The translations under genes were made by a program, and so were the position numbers. Of a stretch of 64,000 nucleotides of DNA, positions 25,312-36,692 are shown in pieces (position 1 is the first letter of the stretch; every line of letters starts with the position of its first letter). Source of the stretch: Lingula anatina. Its lineage: Eukaryota > Brachiopoda > Lingulata > Lingulida > Lingulidae. The stretch is from contig NW_019775766.1 in NCBI RefSeq assembly GCF_001039355.2, positions 64,001-128,000 on the forward strand, read 5' to 3'. Below the pieces are notes generated by a model, which saw only the letters and a program-made list of their open reading frames with translations, ran no database searches and was not told where the DNA came from.

Positions 25312-27377
25312 ATAATTAAGCGTTAAATGAGACAGAATTTCACAGGGGGTATTTTCAAACTTGTCGTTCTGGCGGACCCAGAGTTACAGAGATTACAGGG
25401 TTCAGGTAATGGGATCAACGGAGGTGTGGGGAGGGTGGGGCTCACGAACCAGGACCCAGTACCCCGTGTAACTCAGGGCGCACCAGTAGGACTACGGTTC
25501 ATAATCATTATACTATAATGGAAATCATCCGAGATGATAATGAGGCTGTTGGCACTGTGATGTCATATAAAATGAAAATGTACAGGTTTTAGAATCTACC
25601 TGATGTGGGGTAACTTTTTCAGTAATAGGGATGAAACTATGTGTTTGGAATGCTGTGTAAGAATTCTTTAGAAAGTTACATGAAAAGATTGGAATACGTT
25701 CTGTTGTGCATAGACTGTTATTCAAAAGGAAACAACCAAAAAATATCCGTGGATAAATCATAAGCTGTTACTTGTAGATGCCCCACATTTCCTGAAATGC
25801 CATTATTTCTGGTCCCATCCTATTCCAAATCCTGTGAATTCTCACTTGACTGTGAAATAAGCTGGGCAACTCTGAGCTGTCTTGGATGATTTCCATTAAT
25901 TCCATTTCATTGTAGGTGTCTTCAGAAACAAACGTCGACTTGGACTAGTTAAGTTCTAAACGACAAATAGACAAACTGATATATGACGTCTCTGTGATAT
26001 GGTGTATCTGTGATATGGTGTCACTGTCTATGGTGTCTCTGCCCAGTGGTGCCTCCCCTGTGCATGACTCCATTCCCCTGGGTATACTTCACTCCCCTGG
26101 GTATACTAAACAAGGCAGAATCAATATGGGGGAGACTGGTCTCCTGCTGAACAGAGGATTCCTAACAAATGTGCATGTCTGGTGATGTCATTTGACCCAA
26201 ACCAGTTGAAGTCTTGTGTTGGTGTCTCATGTCCTGCTAGCTGTCTAGACAATTCTACAGCAGAGAGTGAAGTCTAAGGTCCCCACTGTGGAGCTGACTA
26301 ACTGAGGAAATTGGATTGATGTCTCGTGGGGGAGCTCTGCAAATAGAATGGGAAGACAGAATAGAAAAACTGAAGATCAATAAAAAGCAAAGCAGTGGGA
26401 ATGCTATTCCTAATCCAGTCCACTGAATGAAGTGGGCTCAAGGCAAAATGAATTGGAATCAATGATACACTTCTGTATTCTACTCTAATTTCATATAAAA
26501 ATCACCTAAGAAAACGTAAGAATTGCTACAAAATAAGAGCTATTAATAATATAGGAGGACAGTGTTGATAAAACAAGTTTCATACTCCTGTATTTAAGAA
26601 GGCAAGTGAAGTATGGGTACACTTGCTGCTAGATGAAAGAAATAACCAAAATCTTGAATCTGAGTAATTCACAAAACTGTTTGCAGCACAATATGTTTAT
26701 TAAGATAAAAAAATATCTTGTTTCAAATGTCATAAACACGTGGGGGGGGGGGTGATAAAAAAAAATTGTCCCAAATTCATTTCTTTATTTGTATTTGACT
26801 CCATAGTACTTTGTAGGAATTCTACTGGACTCTAAAGAAATTCTAGACAACATCCTATAGGATTCCTATCTAGGATATATATCCAATAGGATTCCTATCT
26901 AGTATACATATAAATATATTTATATAAGACTGTATAGGAAATATCCCCAAGGAGTCCCCAGTAGCAAGCAGGTGACATCCAGGTGAGCAATTGATGGGAA
27001 GCTTTATGGCAATTATCTGTCTAAGACAACACCAAGAAAGAAATTAAAACTTCATAAGTCAGGAAATACACTGAACTAATAAACTACATGCATTGCATTC
27101 TTAATTCCATATCCAACCAGTCTCTTTACTTTGTATATATCAATAATAACAATGGGATGCCACTTTGGATCAGGCGTAATCCCTCGCCCATTGATTTTTG
27201 TGCCAATATTTATGCTGAAAATACAAAGCAAGTCAACATGAAGCAATATAATCATCATAAAGATGTGCTAATGAAAGCTTAAATGAGAGATCATGAATCT
27301 TTTTATCAGAACCTCCACTTTTCTGCTTTATTTGTGCTGGCGCTGAAGACTGCAAGTGCTATAAACACTGTAGCATT
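25312..27377. other. intergenic, no gene seen
   Basis: No supported coding sequence. Small local duplications occur: CCCCTGGGTATACT twice near 26077-26107, and AGGATTCCTATCTAG twice near 26861-26905. A run of G lies at about 26742-26751. Confidence 0.5.
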
Positions 27378-27977
27378 CAGGTGTCTAGAGTAAACACCTT
27401 GATAAAATGATACAGGTGTCTAGAGTTAACACTTTGATAAAATGATACAGGTGTCTAGAGTTAACACTTTGATAAAATGATACAGGTGTCTGGAGTTAAC
27501 ACTTTGATAAAATGATACAGCTAACAGGTGTCTGGAATTAACACCTTGATAAAATGATACAGGTGTCTACAGTTAACACTTTGATAAAATGACAGAGGTG
27601 TCTACAGTTAACACTGATAAAATGATAGAGGTGTCTACAGTTAACACTTTGATAAAATGATACAGGTGTCTAGAGTTAACACCTTGATAAAATGATACAG
27701 GTGTCTAGAGTTAACACATTGATAAAATGATACAGGTGTCTAGAGTTAACACTTTGATAAAATGATACAGGTGTCTGGAGTTAATAATTTGATAAAATGA
27801 TACAGGTGTCTAGAGTTAACACTTTGATATGATACAGGTGTCTGGAGTTAACACTCTGATAAAATGATACAGGTGTATAGAGTTAACACTTTGATAAAAT
27901 GATAGAGGTGTCTAGAGTTAACACTTTGATAAAATGATACAGGTGTCTAGAGTTAACACTTTGATAAAATGATACAG
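27378..27977. repeat. 35-bp minisatellite, about 17 copies
   Basis: Tandem units of about 35 bp, each built around CAGGTGTCTAGAGTTAACAC followed by TTTGATAAAATGATA. I counted 17 starts of the GGTGT block. Units vary at a few positions (TAGAG/TGGAG/TACAG, ACA/AGA) and a few have small insertions or deletions. The GTTAAC palindrome is retained in most units. There is no open reading frame through the array. Confidence 0.97.
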
Positions 27978-29943
27978 GCTCAGCGTGACCTTTGTGACTA
28001 TTTTAATTTTCTTAAAAGAAAATAATAAATCCCCAAGTTCCTGGGGATAAAAAAATGTCCACCTTGAATACCAAGATTAGTGAAATAATCTAAATGATAA
28101 TGTTTTCATAAGTCAATTTCTGCTGGATCCTCGCCTTTTGAAAACCCACTAGGCAACAGTAAATTTATAATAAAATAAACTAAAAAGGTTAGCTCTTATA
28201 AAATACTAAAAAGAAGAAGTTATTGCTGCACAGCTGAAATAATGTTACTTCTTTAAACAAATAAAATTTTGTTTGTCTGGCTACCCATGCCTCATAATGA
28301 AAAGAGCTTTTATTGGGGGTGAGGGGGGACAGGAGGGGACAGTATTCATCAGTGCTTTATAACCTGAAAACAACCTGGCAGCAAGCCAAAACATGTGAAA
28401 CGACATTCAAGAGTCAGACTCTTAAATAGGAAAATCAATCACATCTACAAAACCACATTGCCCTCATTTGCATTCATTCTGGAACAACAGACACTGGCCC
28501 AGTCTATACCACAGACATTTTTATAGAGAAGAACAGGGTGTTAGTGCAACTTTGGTAGTCCTAGATGAACATTTTAAAATAAAAAAATTACTTTTACTTT
28601 CAAGCACATTAACCAGACATGAACCTAGGTTAAAAAAAACCCTCTGAACATTTATCACGGGACCCATCACCTTACCTTGACGAACCTCAGGAACATCAAA
28701 ATTGCATAAAACAAACAAGGAATTCCGCTTTTCTGTGGAAAAAGCTCATGTCTGATTAACTCAGAGATGACTTTTTTCCTTTTTAACACACAGACTTATA
28801 GATGCCTTTAACTTTCTAGCACATTGACTCAGAGATGACTTTTTCTTTCTAGCACACCGACTCACTACAGCTAAGACACAAAGACCTAAATGAATTAGGC
28901 AAGGCAAAAATCTTCACTTATTTCAACTGATAAAACAAACGTGTAAGAAATGACAAGAGAAAGTGATACAGACAGGAAATGTACCAGTAAATGCAAGCAT
29001 AAGGTGTAATCAATACTGACACCAGGACGGCTTTCTCAGGCTATAACATATGGCATAAATGAATTCTAAATTGGCAAGTAAAAAATAACAGAATTATTAT
29101 CTAGGGTTCTTAGAAATCTGCATCCCTGAATGGACTTGTTGAGAAACAATAGCTTAATTTCACAAGTGTAAAACATTTAGTCAGCACAACATCTGCACAT
29201 AACATATTATGTCTCCATAAAGATTTGAATGTGTATGAAAACCAAAATAACATTTGGAATCATTTCCTCTTAAAATCCTCTTAAAATGGAGGACTGTTAA
29301 GCGTACCCAGCGTGTCCCAGCATCAAAAAGGGAATTGAATAAAATATGTAAAAGTTATCAGGAATTGTAAGGAAAAAATGTAAGAAACATGCTGTAAAAG
29401 AAGCAAAGGCCAAGAAAACAGATATGTATAAAATATGTACTAAAAGTGGACTGTAAGGTAAAGGAGCAGGGTTACGTGTTTGTAAATAGCTAGCAACCAC
29501 TTCACTAAAGTCTGCCAGGAAAAGGAAAAGAAAAAGGACAAGAAGCAAGGAACAGACCTGTTAAAACAGTAACTATGCGCGCAACTACCACCTTTGCCTG
29601 ACCTCAGCCACGGAACACAGTGCAGATAGCATCAGTATGTACAATGTAATCTTCACAGTCAGCTAGCTACCATGTCAATTGTCAGATATATCATACATAC
29701 ATATCCTAATCTAAGTACAGATCAAAGCCAATTACTGCAAACATATGTTCATATTGATCTTCTCTGACTCTTACCCATCCCAAAGATGTTTTGAGACTGT
29801 CTTTTGTTTTTTAATTAAAATGGCAGTTCTAAAAATACACTAAGGTATATTCCTTCTATATTCCTTCTTTTTGTTTTTCTTGGTTAATTATTTTCTTTTC
29901 TTTCACATTTTCCCCCCCAAAGAAAAACTTTTTTATCATTAGG

Positions 29944-29987
<44 letters not shown>

Positions 29988-30964
29988 TCCTTAAGATTGT
30001 TCATCTATAAATCTATTCGTGTATTAATTTTTAAAAATCTATTTCACCCCAGCAAGAATCCACTAGGGAAGCTATCTAGCATTGTGATTAGTAAGTACCA
30101 CAGTGTGATTGCATGAGAAAGATCACCAGGGTCTATTCCCTTCAGAGAATATACTAAACAATCTGTATTCTTCTCTTCTACAATGAATGAAGCATCATTT
30201 TACAATTTCTATCCACTTGAATAGATCTATACAGTCTGCAAGTGTCTTATTATTGGTGACTCATTCCACTGAGAGCTCCTGTTCACATTTCCTTGAATCT
30301 TCAGATGTGTGAGTCATCTTGTCCAGGCCAAAAAAATTTTTTTTCTTTTTCCAACAACTCCCATGTAAGTTAATAGCTGTGTGCAAATAGCATAAAATGT
30401 TTTTTTTTCTCACAAGCAAAAACTACATTTTTATTTTTGCCTTTGTAATATATTTTTCTACCTTCTTACTGTTATGAGCTCTCAAAGGAGGGTATTTACT
30501 TGATTAATGTCTTCAACATAAACAAATTATCTTATCAGCAGGTCACTACTGAGTACATAATGGTCAAGAAAATATGTGACATGAAATGTCATGTCAAGAC
30601 AAGCTCCGAAAGAATTCCCCCATAAGGTTAAGGTCAGGGCCCTCTCATTTTTCTCAAGTTTTCCGTACTTGCATGATATTTGTTGTGAATAAATAATGTA
30701 CGGCAAAATGTCTCTGAAAATATACATAATTAATTAACTACACCAATTTATGGTAAAAGCCCATGGGAGAAAAAATATGAATTTTGGCAAAATCATAAAA
30801 AAAGCTCGTGCCTGTAATATAATTGATCCAAATTAAATAAATAAATAACAATAATTAAATGAAAATTATTTATAAGCTCACTCTGTATCAAACTATATAC
30901 ACATTATTTAAATGAAGATGAAATCAAAGAAGAAAAACAAACCTTATAACTCCTATGTCTCCTG
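27978..30964. other. intergenic or 3' untranslated, AT-rich
   Basis: No gene can be supported. The part nearest 30964 probably contains the 3' untranslated region of GSKIP, which is transcribed right to left. The 83-residue hydrophobic minus-strand frame at 29297-29548 has no supporting context. A CT microsatellite lies at 29945-29984. Confidence 0.45.
29945..29984. repeat. (CT)n microsatellite
   Basis: About 20 uninterrupted CT units. Confidence 0.96.
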
Positions 30965-33137
30965 TCAGCTCTCGGCACTCTCCTGGTCTGTTCCTGCCTG
31001 CTGCTGGCTGTGGAGGACGTTCAGCTTTGACAACAAGGCGTCACCAAACGAGTTCCGATACTCGGGACTGTAGGCGTCCATCAAGGAGTAGATGGTCTCG
31101 AAGAACCTAGAACTGTGCTCCTCCTGGACTTTATCATACTGCTTCCCAACCACCTGGGGTAGTGGTATTACAAATATATATATTATAAGATTTAAATATG
31201 GAATGTGGAAATATTAAAATCTTAAAATGTCTCTTAAGAGATAAATATAGATGAATATGGACTGATTGATATTTTTGTTTTGTTTTTTCCATGACCACTT
31301 GAAATACAAAGGTAGGATACAATGTTACATACAGAATTGTATCAAATGAAGTAAGATAATTAAATGTGTACAAAAGGCATGAGACCTTTTCAAAGCATTT
31401 TTTTCCACCACTCTTTGTTTAATCAAAAAGATATGTGAATATCATAATACCATACCTAAAATTTGCTCAAAGAATATACTGAATTTGTAAAATCAGTATG
31501 ATCACCAATTTTGATTTCTGAGTTTGTAGTTTTTGAGTCACTGTGACTCAGATTCTGGAGAGAGAATTTGTTTAATTTCACTAGTATGAAAAAAAACTAG
31601 AAACTAAGAACACAAACAGGTGTCCAGATTGAATTTTTTTCCAAGGATACATACCTTCATGAAGAAGAAATTTTCTTAAATTACCATGATATTTGCTATA
31701 TGTCTACTATAGCTAATACACATTCCATGCTTTCAAAATTTTAAATAAATATTTTAAAAGATCTCACATCATATATGCCTTATTGATAAAGACCAGAGAT
31801 GCCAAAGCTCCTGTTTTCCAGCACACACTCACCTTTTACTCTCACTACCAAAACTGCTCAGTAAGGAAATCCTCACATTTCCATTTCCTCTTATATTAAT
31901 ATTGATAACAGACTGCTACAGAGCTTATGAATCCCCAATCTGGCGTTTTTTTTTTTTTTTTTTTTTTTGCTATGAGGCACAATCACACCAGTTCGAAGCC
32001 AGAGACCAGAGGACCATAGATACAACAGAGATAAGTCAAACTAATAAGACAAAGAAAATTAAGCACCATAAGGCATTGGTCAGACTAACCATTGACATCA
32101 TTCAGACTATTTCACTACAATATTTTCTCTAGAAAGACATCGTAAGCTGGACACACATTACCATATAACCTGGCCAGACATGCCTTTACAGTGACTTAGT
32201 GTAAGTGAAGGCATGGTAAATGTCTGTGTAGAACCATATACAACCAATGTTTGTACCAAAAATACATTTGATCTAGCCACTAGACACAACCCACATTTCC
32301 TGTTTGTGTCTGGAGGAAGAGGAATGATGGATGAAAATCAAATTAACCCAGGCCTAATGCTTCACATGGTATTTAAAGGGACTGTTAATACAGTGTACCA
32401 CTAACCAACAGAGAGAAAAGGTTAATATAGACAAAAGGTTATCAATATGAAGGAAAAAAAGGTCTAAAACTAGAGGGCTCATCATATTACACTGTCTGAC
32501 ACACTCTGAGATGCAATCATGCATGTCAATAATCAATAAAACACCAAAGGGGTGATTAATATAATATCCATGCACAAATAACCTATAAACATCATTTTTA
32601 TCATCAAAAAGCTCTAACAACAAACATAGAGAAAGTCGATGTTAATGTTTTGGTGAGCCTTTTTTCACCACAAAATGTTAACATGCCATGTAGCAAATGA
32701 AGAATTCCCATTAACGTTAACGAGACTCTGCAACATGTTTCAAACGCGAAACAGATGTCAATATTTATTTTTTCCCAATATTAATGTAAAACCACCACAG
32801 ATGCATTTGTTGTGTATCTCTGCAACTCTTAGCTTAAATATCTGTTTTCGTTTGTGACTTAAGATGAAATTAATGTCACAATCATTTATAACAAGTAGAA
32901 CGTGTAACACTAATGAAAGTGAATACTTACACGGAACCCTTGAACACTCAGCTCCACACACAATTTGTTCCCTTCCTTCGTTTCCACATTCATGTAGACG
33001 GTATAGTCGTTACATGGCAGTTGTGTTGATATTGCCACATGTTTCACGGCATATCTGACCTCTTTTACGGCTTCTTCCGCCTCAATCTTCAAAATTTTAT
33101 CTTCAAATATATACGAGTCCCGCTCTCGGCCGGCCAT
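30965..33137 (-). CDS. GSKIP: GSK3-beta-interacting protein (GSKIP), two exons
   Basis: Small scaffold that binds glycogen synthase kinase 3-beta and, in vertebrates, also anchors protein kinase A. Exon 1 codes 33137-32931 and ends GGTTCCGT|GTAAGT. Exon 2 codes 31153-30965 after CCCCAG. The junction is phase 0 and the product is 131 residues (human 139). Recognised from the family core: YMNVETKEGNKLCVELSVQG (residues 48-67) followed by VVGKQYDKVQ. The C-terminal GSK3-binding segment is TIYSLMDAYSPEYR then FGDALLSKL, with the Leu equivalent to human Leu-130 kept. The helix around EEAVKEVRYAVKHVAIS occupies the position of the vertebrate PKA-binding helix. Whether it binds PKA here cannot be told. 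The intron is 1,777 bp. It has no operon-like relation to its neighbours. Confidence 0.95.
31946..31968. repeat. poly(T) run in GSKIP intron
   Basis: 23 uninterrupted T in the single GSKIP intron. On the gene's own strand it is a poly(A) tract. No recognisable retroposon adjoins it. Confidence 0.9.
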
Positions 33138-34148
33138 GCTTGAGACTAATTTCCTTCACTGGCAGAAGAGCGACTGATTGTGTTTGTTGAGCAAAGACAG
33201 TTCGCAGTCGATCACAATCCATACTCACCGCTGTAATTTTATCAATTCTGTGCATTGGGTTCGATCATATTTTAAGTCTGGTGAAAACCTAGTGAGGGGG
33301 GGGGGTATTTTCTCTAAAAGAAAAAGAAAATAAAAAATGGCCCTTGAAAGATATTTCAGCCTCACTTGCCGTTGCATATTTGTTAATAAATTTCATTTCT
33401 TCTAAAAAATGCATTCACTTCTTTACACTCGCTGAATTGATAGGGCCTATTCATTTTTTTCTTTTGAAAATTAAAGCAAATAATACATTTGAAAAATGAG
33501 TTGTATTTTCAAAATAAATTTTAAACCTCCTGTTGTCATAACCACATCTTAATTAACGATTGAAAGGCTGAAGGTGTCAAATTGTGGGATTTTTTACACA
33601 GAGCAAAGCAATTTACAAAATAATTTTCATGAATTCTTCAACAATTTTCTAGTGCTCACAGATAACTACCCGTGAACTAATGTAACACATGTAAAACATA
33701 ATGCAACTTCTGAGAGGTTAACATAGCTCTTAAGTAGGCAAGAACTTCCCGTTATATAACTAAAATAATTTCTCCAGATATAAAAAAAATGCATAAGCCT
33801 ACGTATCTCTGACTTCGCAATCAGACGGTTTTGCACTTTATCTAATGAACGTAACTAGTTACAATAAAATAGGCATTTATCTCGTATACAACCCATTATA
33901 GAAAACGCTATAAATGACTGCCGATCCTCAATGGAGGAAATATGGCATGCAATTGCTATTGATCATATTGCGTGAGCACCCAATGTGGTGTCACAGTTCG
34001 TCTGCTAGAAAAGCACGAGTTTATCATTAATTCATCATTCTTGCTGGCGAATAATTTATCGATGCGTTTCAACCTAGGAATAGCACACATGATATATATG
34101 CAGAATCTGTTGGGCAAAAAAATATCCATATATCTGGTATATCATGAA

Positions 34149-34274
34149 ATTCTATATCAAGTGTCCGTAATTCTATATCAAGTGTCCGTAATTCTATATC
34201 AAGTGTCCGTGATTCTATATCATGTGTCCGTAATTCTATATCATGTGTCCGTAATTCTATATCATGTGTCCGTG
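34149..34274. repeat. 21-bp minisatellite, six copies
   Basis: Six head-to-tail units of exactly 21 bp, consensus ATTCTATATCAAGTGTCCGT plus A or G. The first three units carry CAAGTG and the last three CATGTG. Because 21 is a multiple of three, the plus strand reads as a repeated ILYQVSV/ILYHVSV heptad inside a 125-codon frame (33972-34349). I do not regard that frame as a gene. Confidence 0.97.
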
Positions 34275-34409
34275 ATTTGGAAAAAAGCTGACCATGATTT
34301 TCCGTCTACTCTAATAGGTAAAAAAGAGAAGAAGAAAAGACTGCAGTAAACAGTACTCTAGTGTTATCAACGTGTTGAAACTCCTTGATACAATGTTGTC
34401 ATTTGCCTT

Positions 34410-34460
34410 CCCCCCTCCCCCTCTCTCTCTCTCTCTCGGACCATGCCCCCCCCCCCCCCA
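34410..34460. repeat. C-rich / CT low-complexity tract
   Basis: C runs flank a short CT microsatellite, including about 14 consecutive C. The Gly/Arg-rich minus-strand frame across it is an artefact. Confidence 0.9.
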
Positions 34461-35050
34461 AGCCCTTCTATTTACAGAAACCTGGGCCGACCCTGAATGC
34501 ATAAATTATGATGATTACTTAAGGAGGAAAAGGTCTATAGCTGTTTGAGACTTTAAAATTCATTTAAACAGACTGTCCCCGTATCGATGTATTCAGACCA
34601 TGTTGTAATAACATTTTAAAGGCACAATACTGAATACTCTTCCGGGCAAATAATTCAAACTAATATTGACAATACACGGCTCCTTGTTGGCAGTTAAAAA
34701 CACATTAGCGCTCCATATCAACGCTTTTTAAGTTTAAGTTGTGCCAACGTCATTTGATTTATTTATTTATTTAATTTTATAGGTAAAAAAGAAAGTCAAT
34801 ACCGCACATTATGTTTGGTTATATCAAATTTAGTTAGGAAAACTGGAAATTGGTACAGAAAAGTTGTCCGGTATCCAGGTCAATGACATTTTATAAAGTG
34901 GCATTTAATGATTTAACGTCATTCCTGCCACCTTATTGACACTATAATGTCATCTGTCATGACACCTTTCACCTGTGCTACAAATATTGGTAAGTTTAAA
35001 ATTATTTTCCGGTTCGTATGTTTGCTCATAGCCTCAGAGAGTTTAGCCTC

Positions 35051-36412
35051 TCATGAAATATCTTCCTCTTCATTGTGATGTGTATAAGCATCAATTTTTT
35101 CTAAAAATTCCTTCACTTTATCTTGCACGTTTGCCACAACTGTTGGAAGTTTCTCTTCGTTTTTAATTTTTTCGCATTCAACCTTTAATTGCTCCATGGC
35201 GCGTTTCCTCGCAGATTTTGAATAAGCGGTATTCAGGGGGACAACTTCGTTGCTGCAGCCAAAGGGCGTTTCCATCGGAGTTGTTTCATTTCGTAATTTT
35301 TCGCGCCGCAGTAATAAAAAGTTATCGACTTTGTACCTTTCTTGTGGTTTAATGTAATTTTGCATCCATTTTGGTTTATTTGGTGGAGCTTTTGTTGACT
35401 GAGCATCAAAATCATCGTTCCCTGATTCGTCAGCTGCAACGGTATGAGGCCTTTCAATCGGTTCGTCTGCGCCGCTGATGGACGACAAACTTCTTTGAAA
35501 TTTTCTTATAACACACGTTTTTGGGCGCAAAATTTCCATTTCTTTCTTTTTAAATTCTTCTCTTTCTTTTTCAGTGAACCCGCTGTATGTTGACCGCCTT
35601 CCGTGGTGACGAAATTGTGCGTTTCTTGAAGAAGCTGCTCTTATCGTCTGTGGTGGTAAACGTTTAGTCACCGCTTGCTTGACACTTTCGTCCGGCAAGT
35701 GTGACTTGTCCTCTTTTTCTTTATTTTCTGGAGATTGTTTCTTGTTTTCATTCTTAGAGGAAAGGAATATTTGTTCTTCAACAAATGTCGTTCTAGGGAA
35801 ATTACTGATAATACCCGTGCGTTGTTCGGCTGATTTCGGAAATTGTAGTCTTGCTGCTTGCGGGAATAAAGGCTTTTTTAAGTGGGATGACATTTTCTGT
35901 GGCGACTCCGTCAAGGTATTGTGAACAGAACTACTGATGCGGCTTTCCTGTTCAGAGCTAACATTTTCCTGGGATGATTTTTTGTCGCTTTGGGATATAT
36001 AATTATTAGCATTATTCACCACGGATGGTTTTGTCTGCTGATGCGATAATTGCTGTTTTTTCCCAGCTCTCTTAGCTGCCGCCGCGGCTGCCAGTCTTTC
36101 AAACTGAATACGATCCAGTTTCCCCACGCCCCCTCGTAACTGTAGCTGCTGGAAATATAACCACGGCCTCACATTGCTCTGGTAGTCTACCATGGCAGCA
36201 GAGTGTCTCCTGGGTCTGACGGCGTGGGGACTGAGCCCCGTTGTTTTAGTGGACTCGTGGAAAGAGTCACGCAGAGCAGAAGTTTGGCGGAGATGCTTGT
36301 ATTCGAGTTCTAACTTTTTGTGATCCAAATTGTCTAATTTTCCACGGAGATGTTTCGTCTCGTACGAGTTCCTTACCTCTGCTCGAATTTCGTTTTCTGT
36401 TCTAGCTCTCAT
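35051..36412 (-). CDS. array gene A: uncharacterised basic 453-residue protein
   Basis: A single open frame of 453 residues. The ATG at 36412 is preceded two codons earlier by an in-frame TGA, so it is the first Met. The N-terminal 50 residues are highly charged and probably helical (MRARTENEIRAEVRNSYETK). A conserved-looking patch VRPWLYFQQLQLRGG lies at 81-95 and six alanines at 108-113. The middle is Ser/Gln/Lys-rich and looks disordered. The C-terminal part carries SKSARKR (398-404) and NVQDKVKEFLEKI (428-440). RPKTC and RPHT give RPx[ST]-type motifs. No signal peptide, membrane segment or enzyme motif is seen. It is the leftmost member of a same-strand series of five. SKSARKR recurs in gene E, 17 kb away, which argues for common descent. 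Function is unknown; a cytoskeletal or ciliary role is speculation. Confidence 0.85.
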   Translation of the reverse strand: MRARTENEIRAEVRNSYETKHLRGKLDNLDHKKLELEYKHLRQTSALRDSFHESTKTTGLSPHAVRPRRHSAAMVDYQSNVRPWLYFQQLQLRGGVGKLDRIQFERLAAAAAAKRAGKKQQLSHQQTKPSVVNNANNYISQSDKKSSQENVSSEQESRISSSVHNTLTESPQKMSSHLKKPLFPQAARLQFPKSAEQRTGIISNFPRTTFVEEQIFLSSKNENKKQSPENKEKEDKSHLPDESVKQAVTKRLPPQTIRAASSRNAQFRHHGRRSTYSGFTEKEREEFKKKEMEILRPKTCVIRKFQRSLSSISGADEPIERPHTVAADESGNDDFDAQSTKAPPNKPKWMQNYIKPQERYKVDNFLLLRREKLRNETTPMETPFGCSNEVVPLNTAYSKSARKRAMEQLKVECEKIKNEEKLPTVVANVQDKVKEFLEKIDAYTHHNEEEDIS

Positions 36413-36458
36413 CTTTCAGCTCAAAACACACGGGTGTCTACTGAAAATACTCTTTCAC

Positions 36459-36692
36459 TCATTGAGAAACCAAGATATCATTCTCATACATGTATTTGAT
36501 CCATCTTTTGTAGTCACGTTATTTTCGGTAGCGACGATATTGATAAGAACCTATGTCACATGCTGCCGTTGTAGTATCAGTCATCGAGAAACCACAAAAT
36601 CATTTTCATACTTATACCAGCGTTTGTAGTCAAGTTTTTTTCGGTAGCGACGATATTGACAGGGACCCATGTCACATGCTGCCGCTGTAGTA
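36459..36692. repeat. imperfect tandem duplication upstream of array gene A
   Basis: Two copies of a unit of about 120 bp, each starting near AT[TC]GAGAAACCA and sharing TTTGTAGTCA, TCGGTAGCGACGATATTGA and CACATGCTGCCG[TC]TGTAGTA. They lie 47 to 280 bp upstream of the start codon at 36412, in the position expected for its promoter or leader. Confidence 0.85.

Larger units (their letters stand above)
33138..35050. other. intergenic between GSKIP and the gene array
   Basis: Contains the presumed GSKIP promoter just right of 33137, a 21-bp minisatellite (34149-34274), and a CT/C-rich tract (about 34410-34460). TTTATT at 34758-34763 and following (AATAAA on the minus strand) is a possible poly(A) signal for the gene ending at 35051. 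Confidence 0.5.

Noticed and set aside
29297-29548. 83-codon hydrophobic minus-strand frame
   Set aside because: Looks membrane-like only because of T-rich codons. There is no start context, splice partner or homology.
31960-32030. Possible tRNA-derived SINE beside a T run (AGTTCGAAGCC box)
   Set aside because: The B-box-like word is not accompanied by an A box at the right distance or by a foldable tRNA body.
36530-36660. Loose RFX-type match (ATTTTC-GGT-AGCGAC) in the duplication upstream of gene A
   Set aside because: The loose consensus should occur by chance about once per 1-2 kb, and the second copy breaks it.
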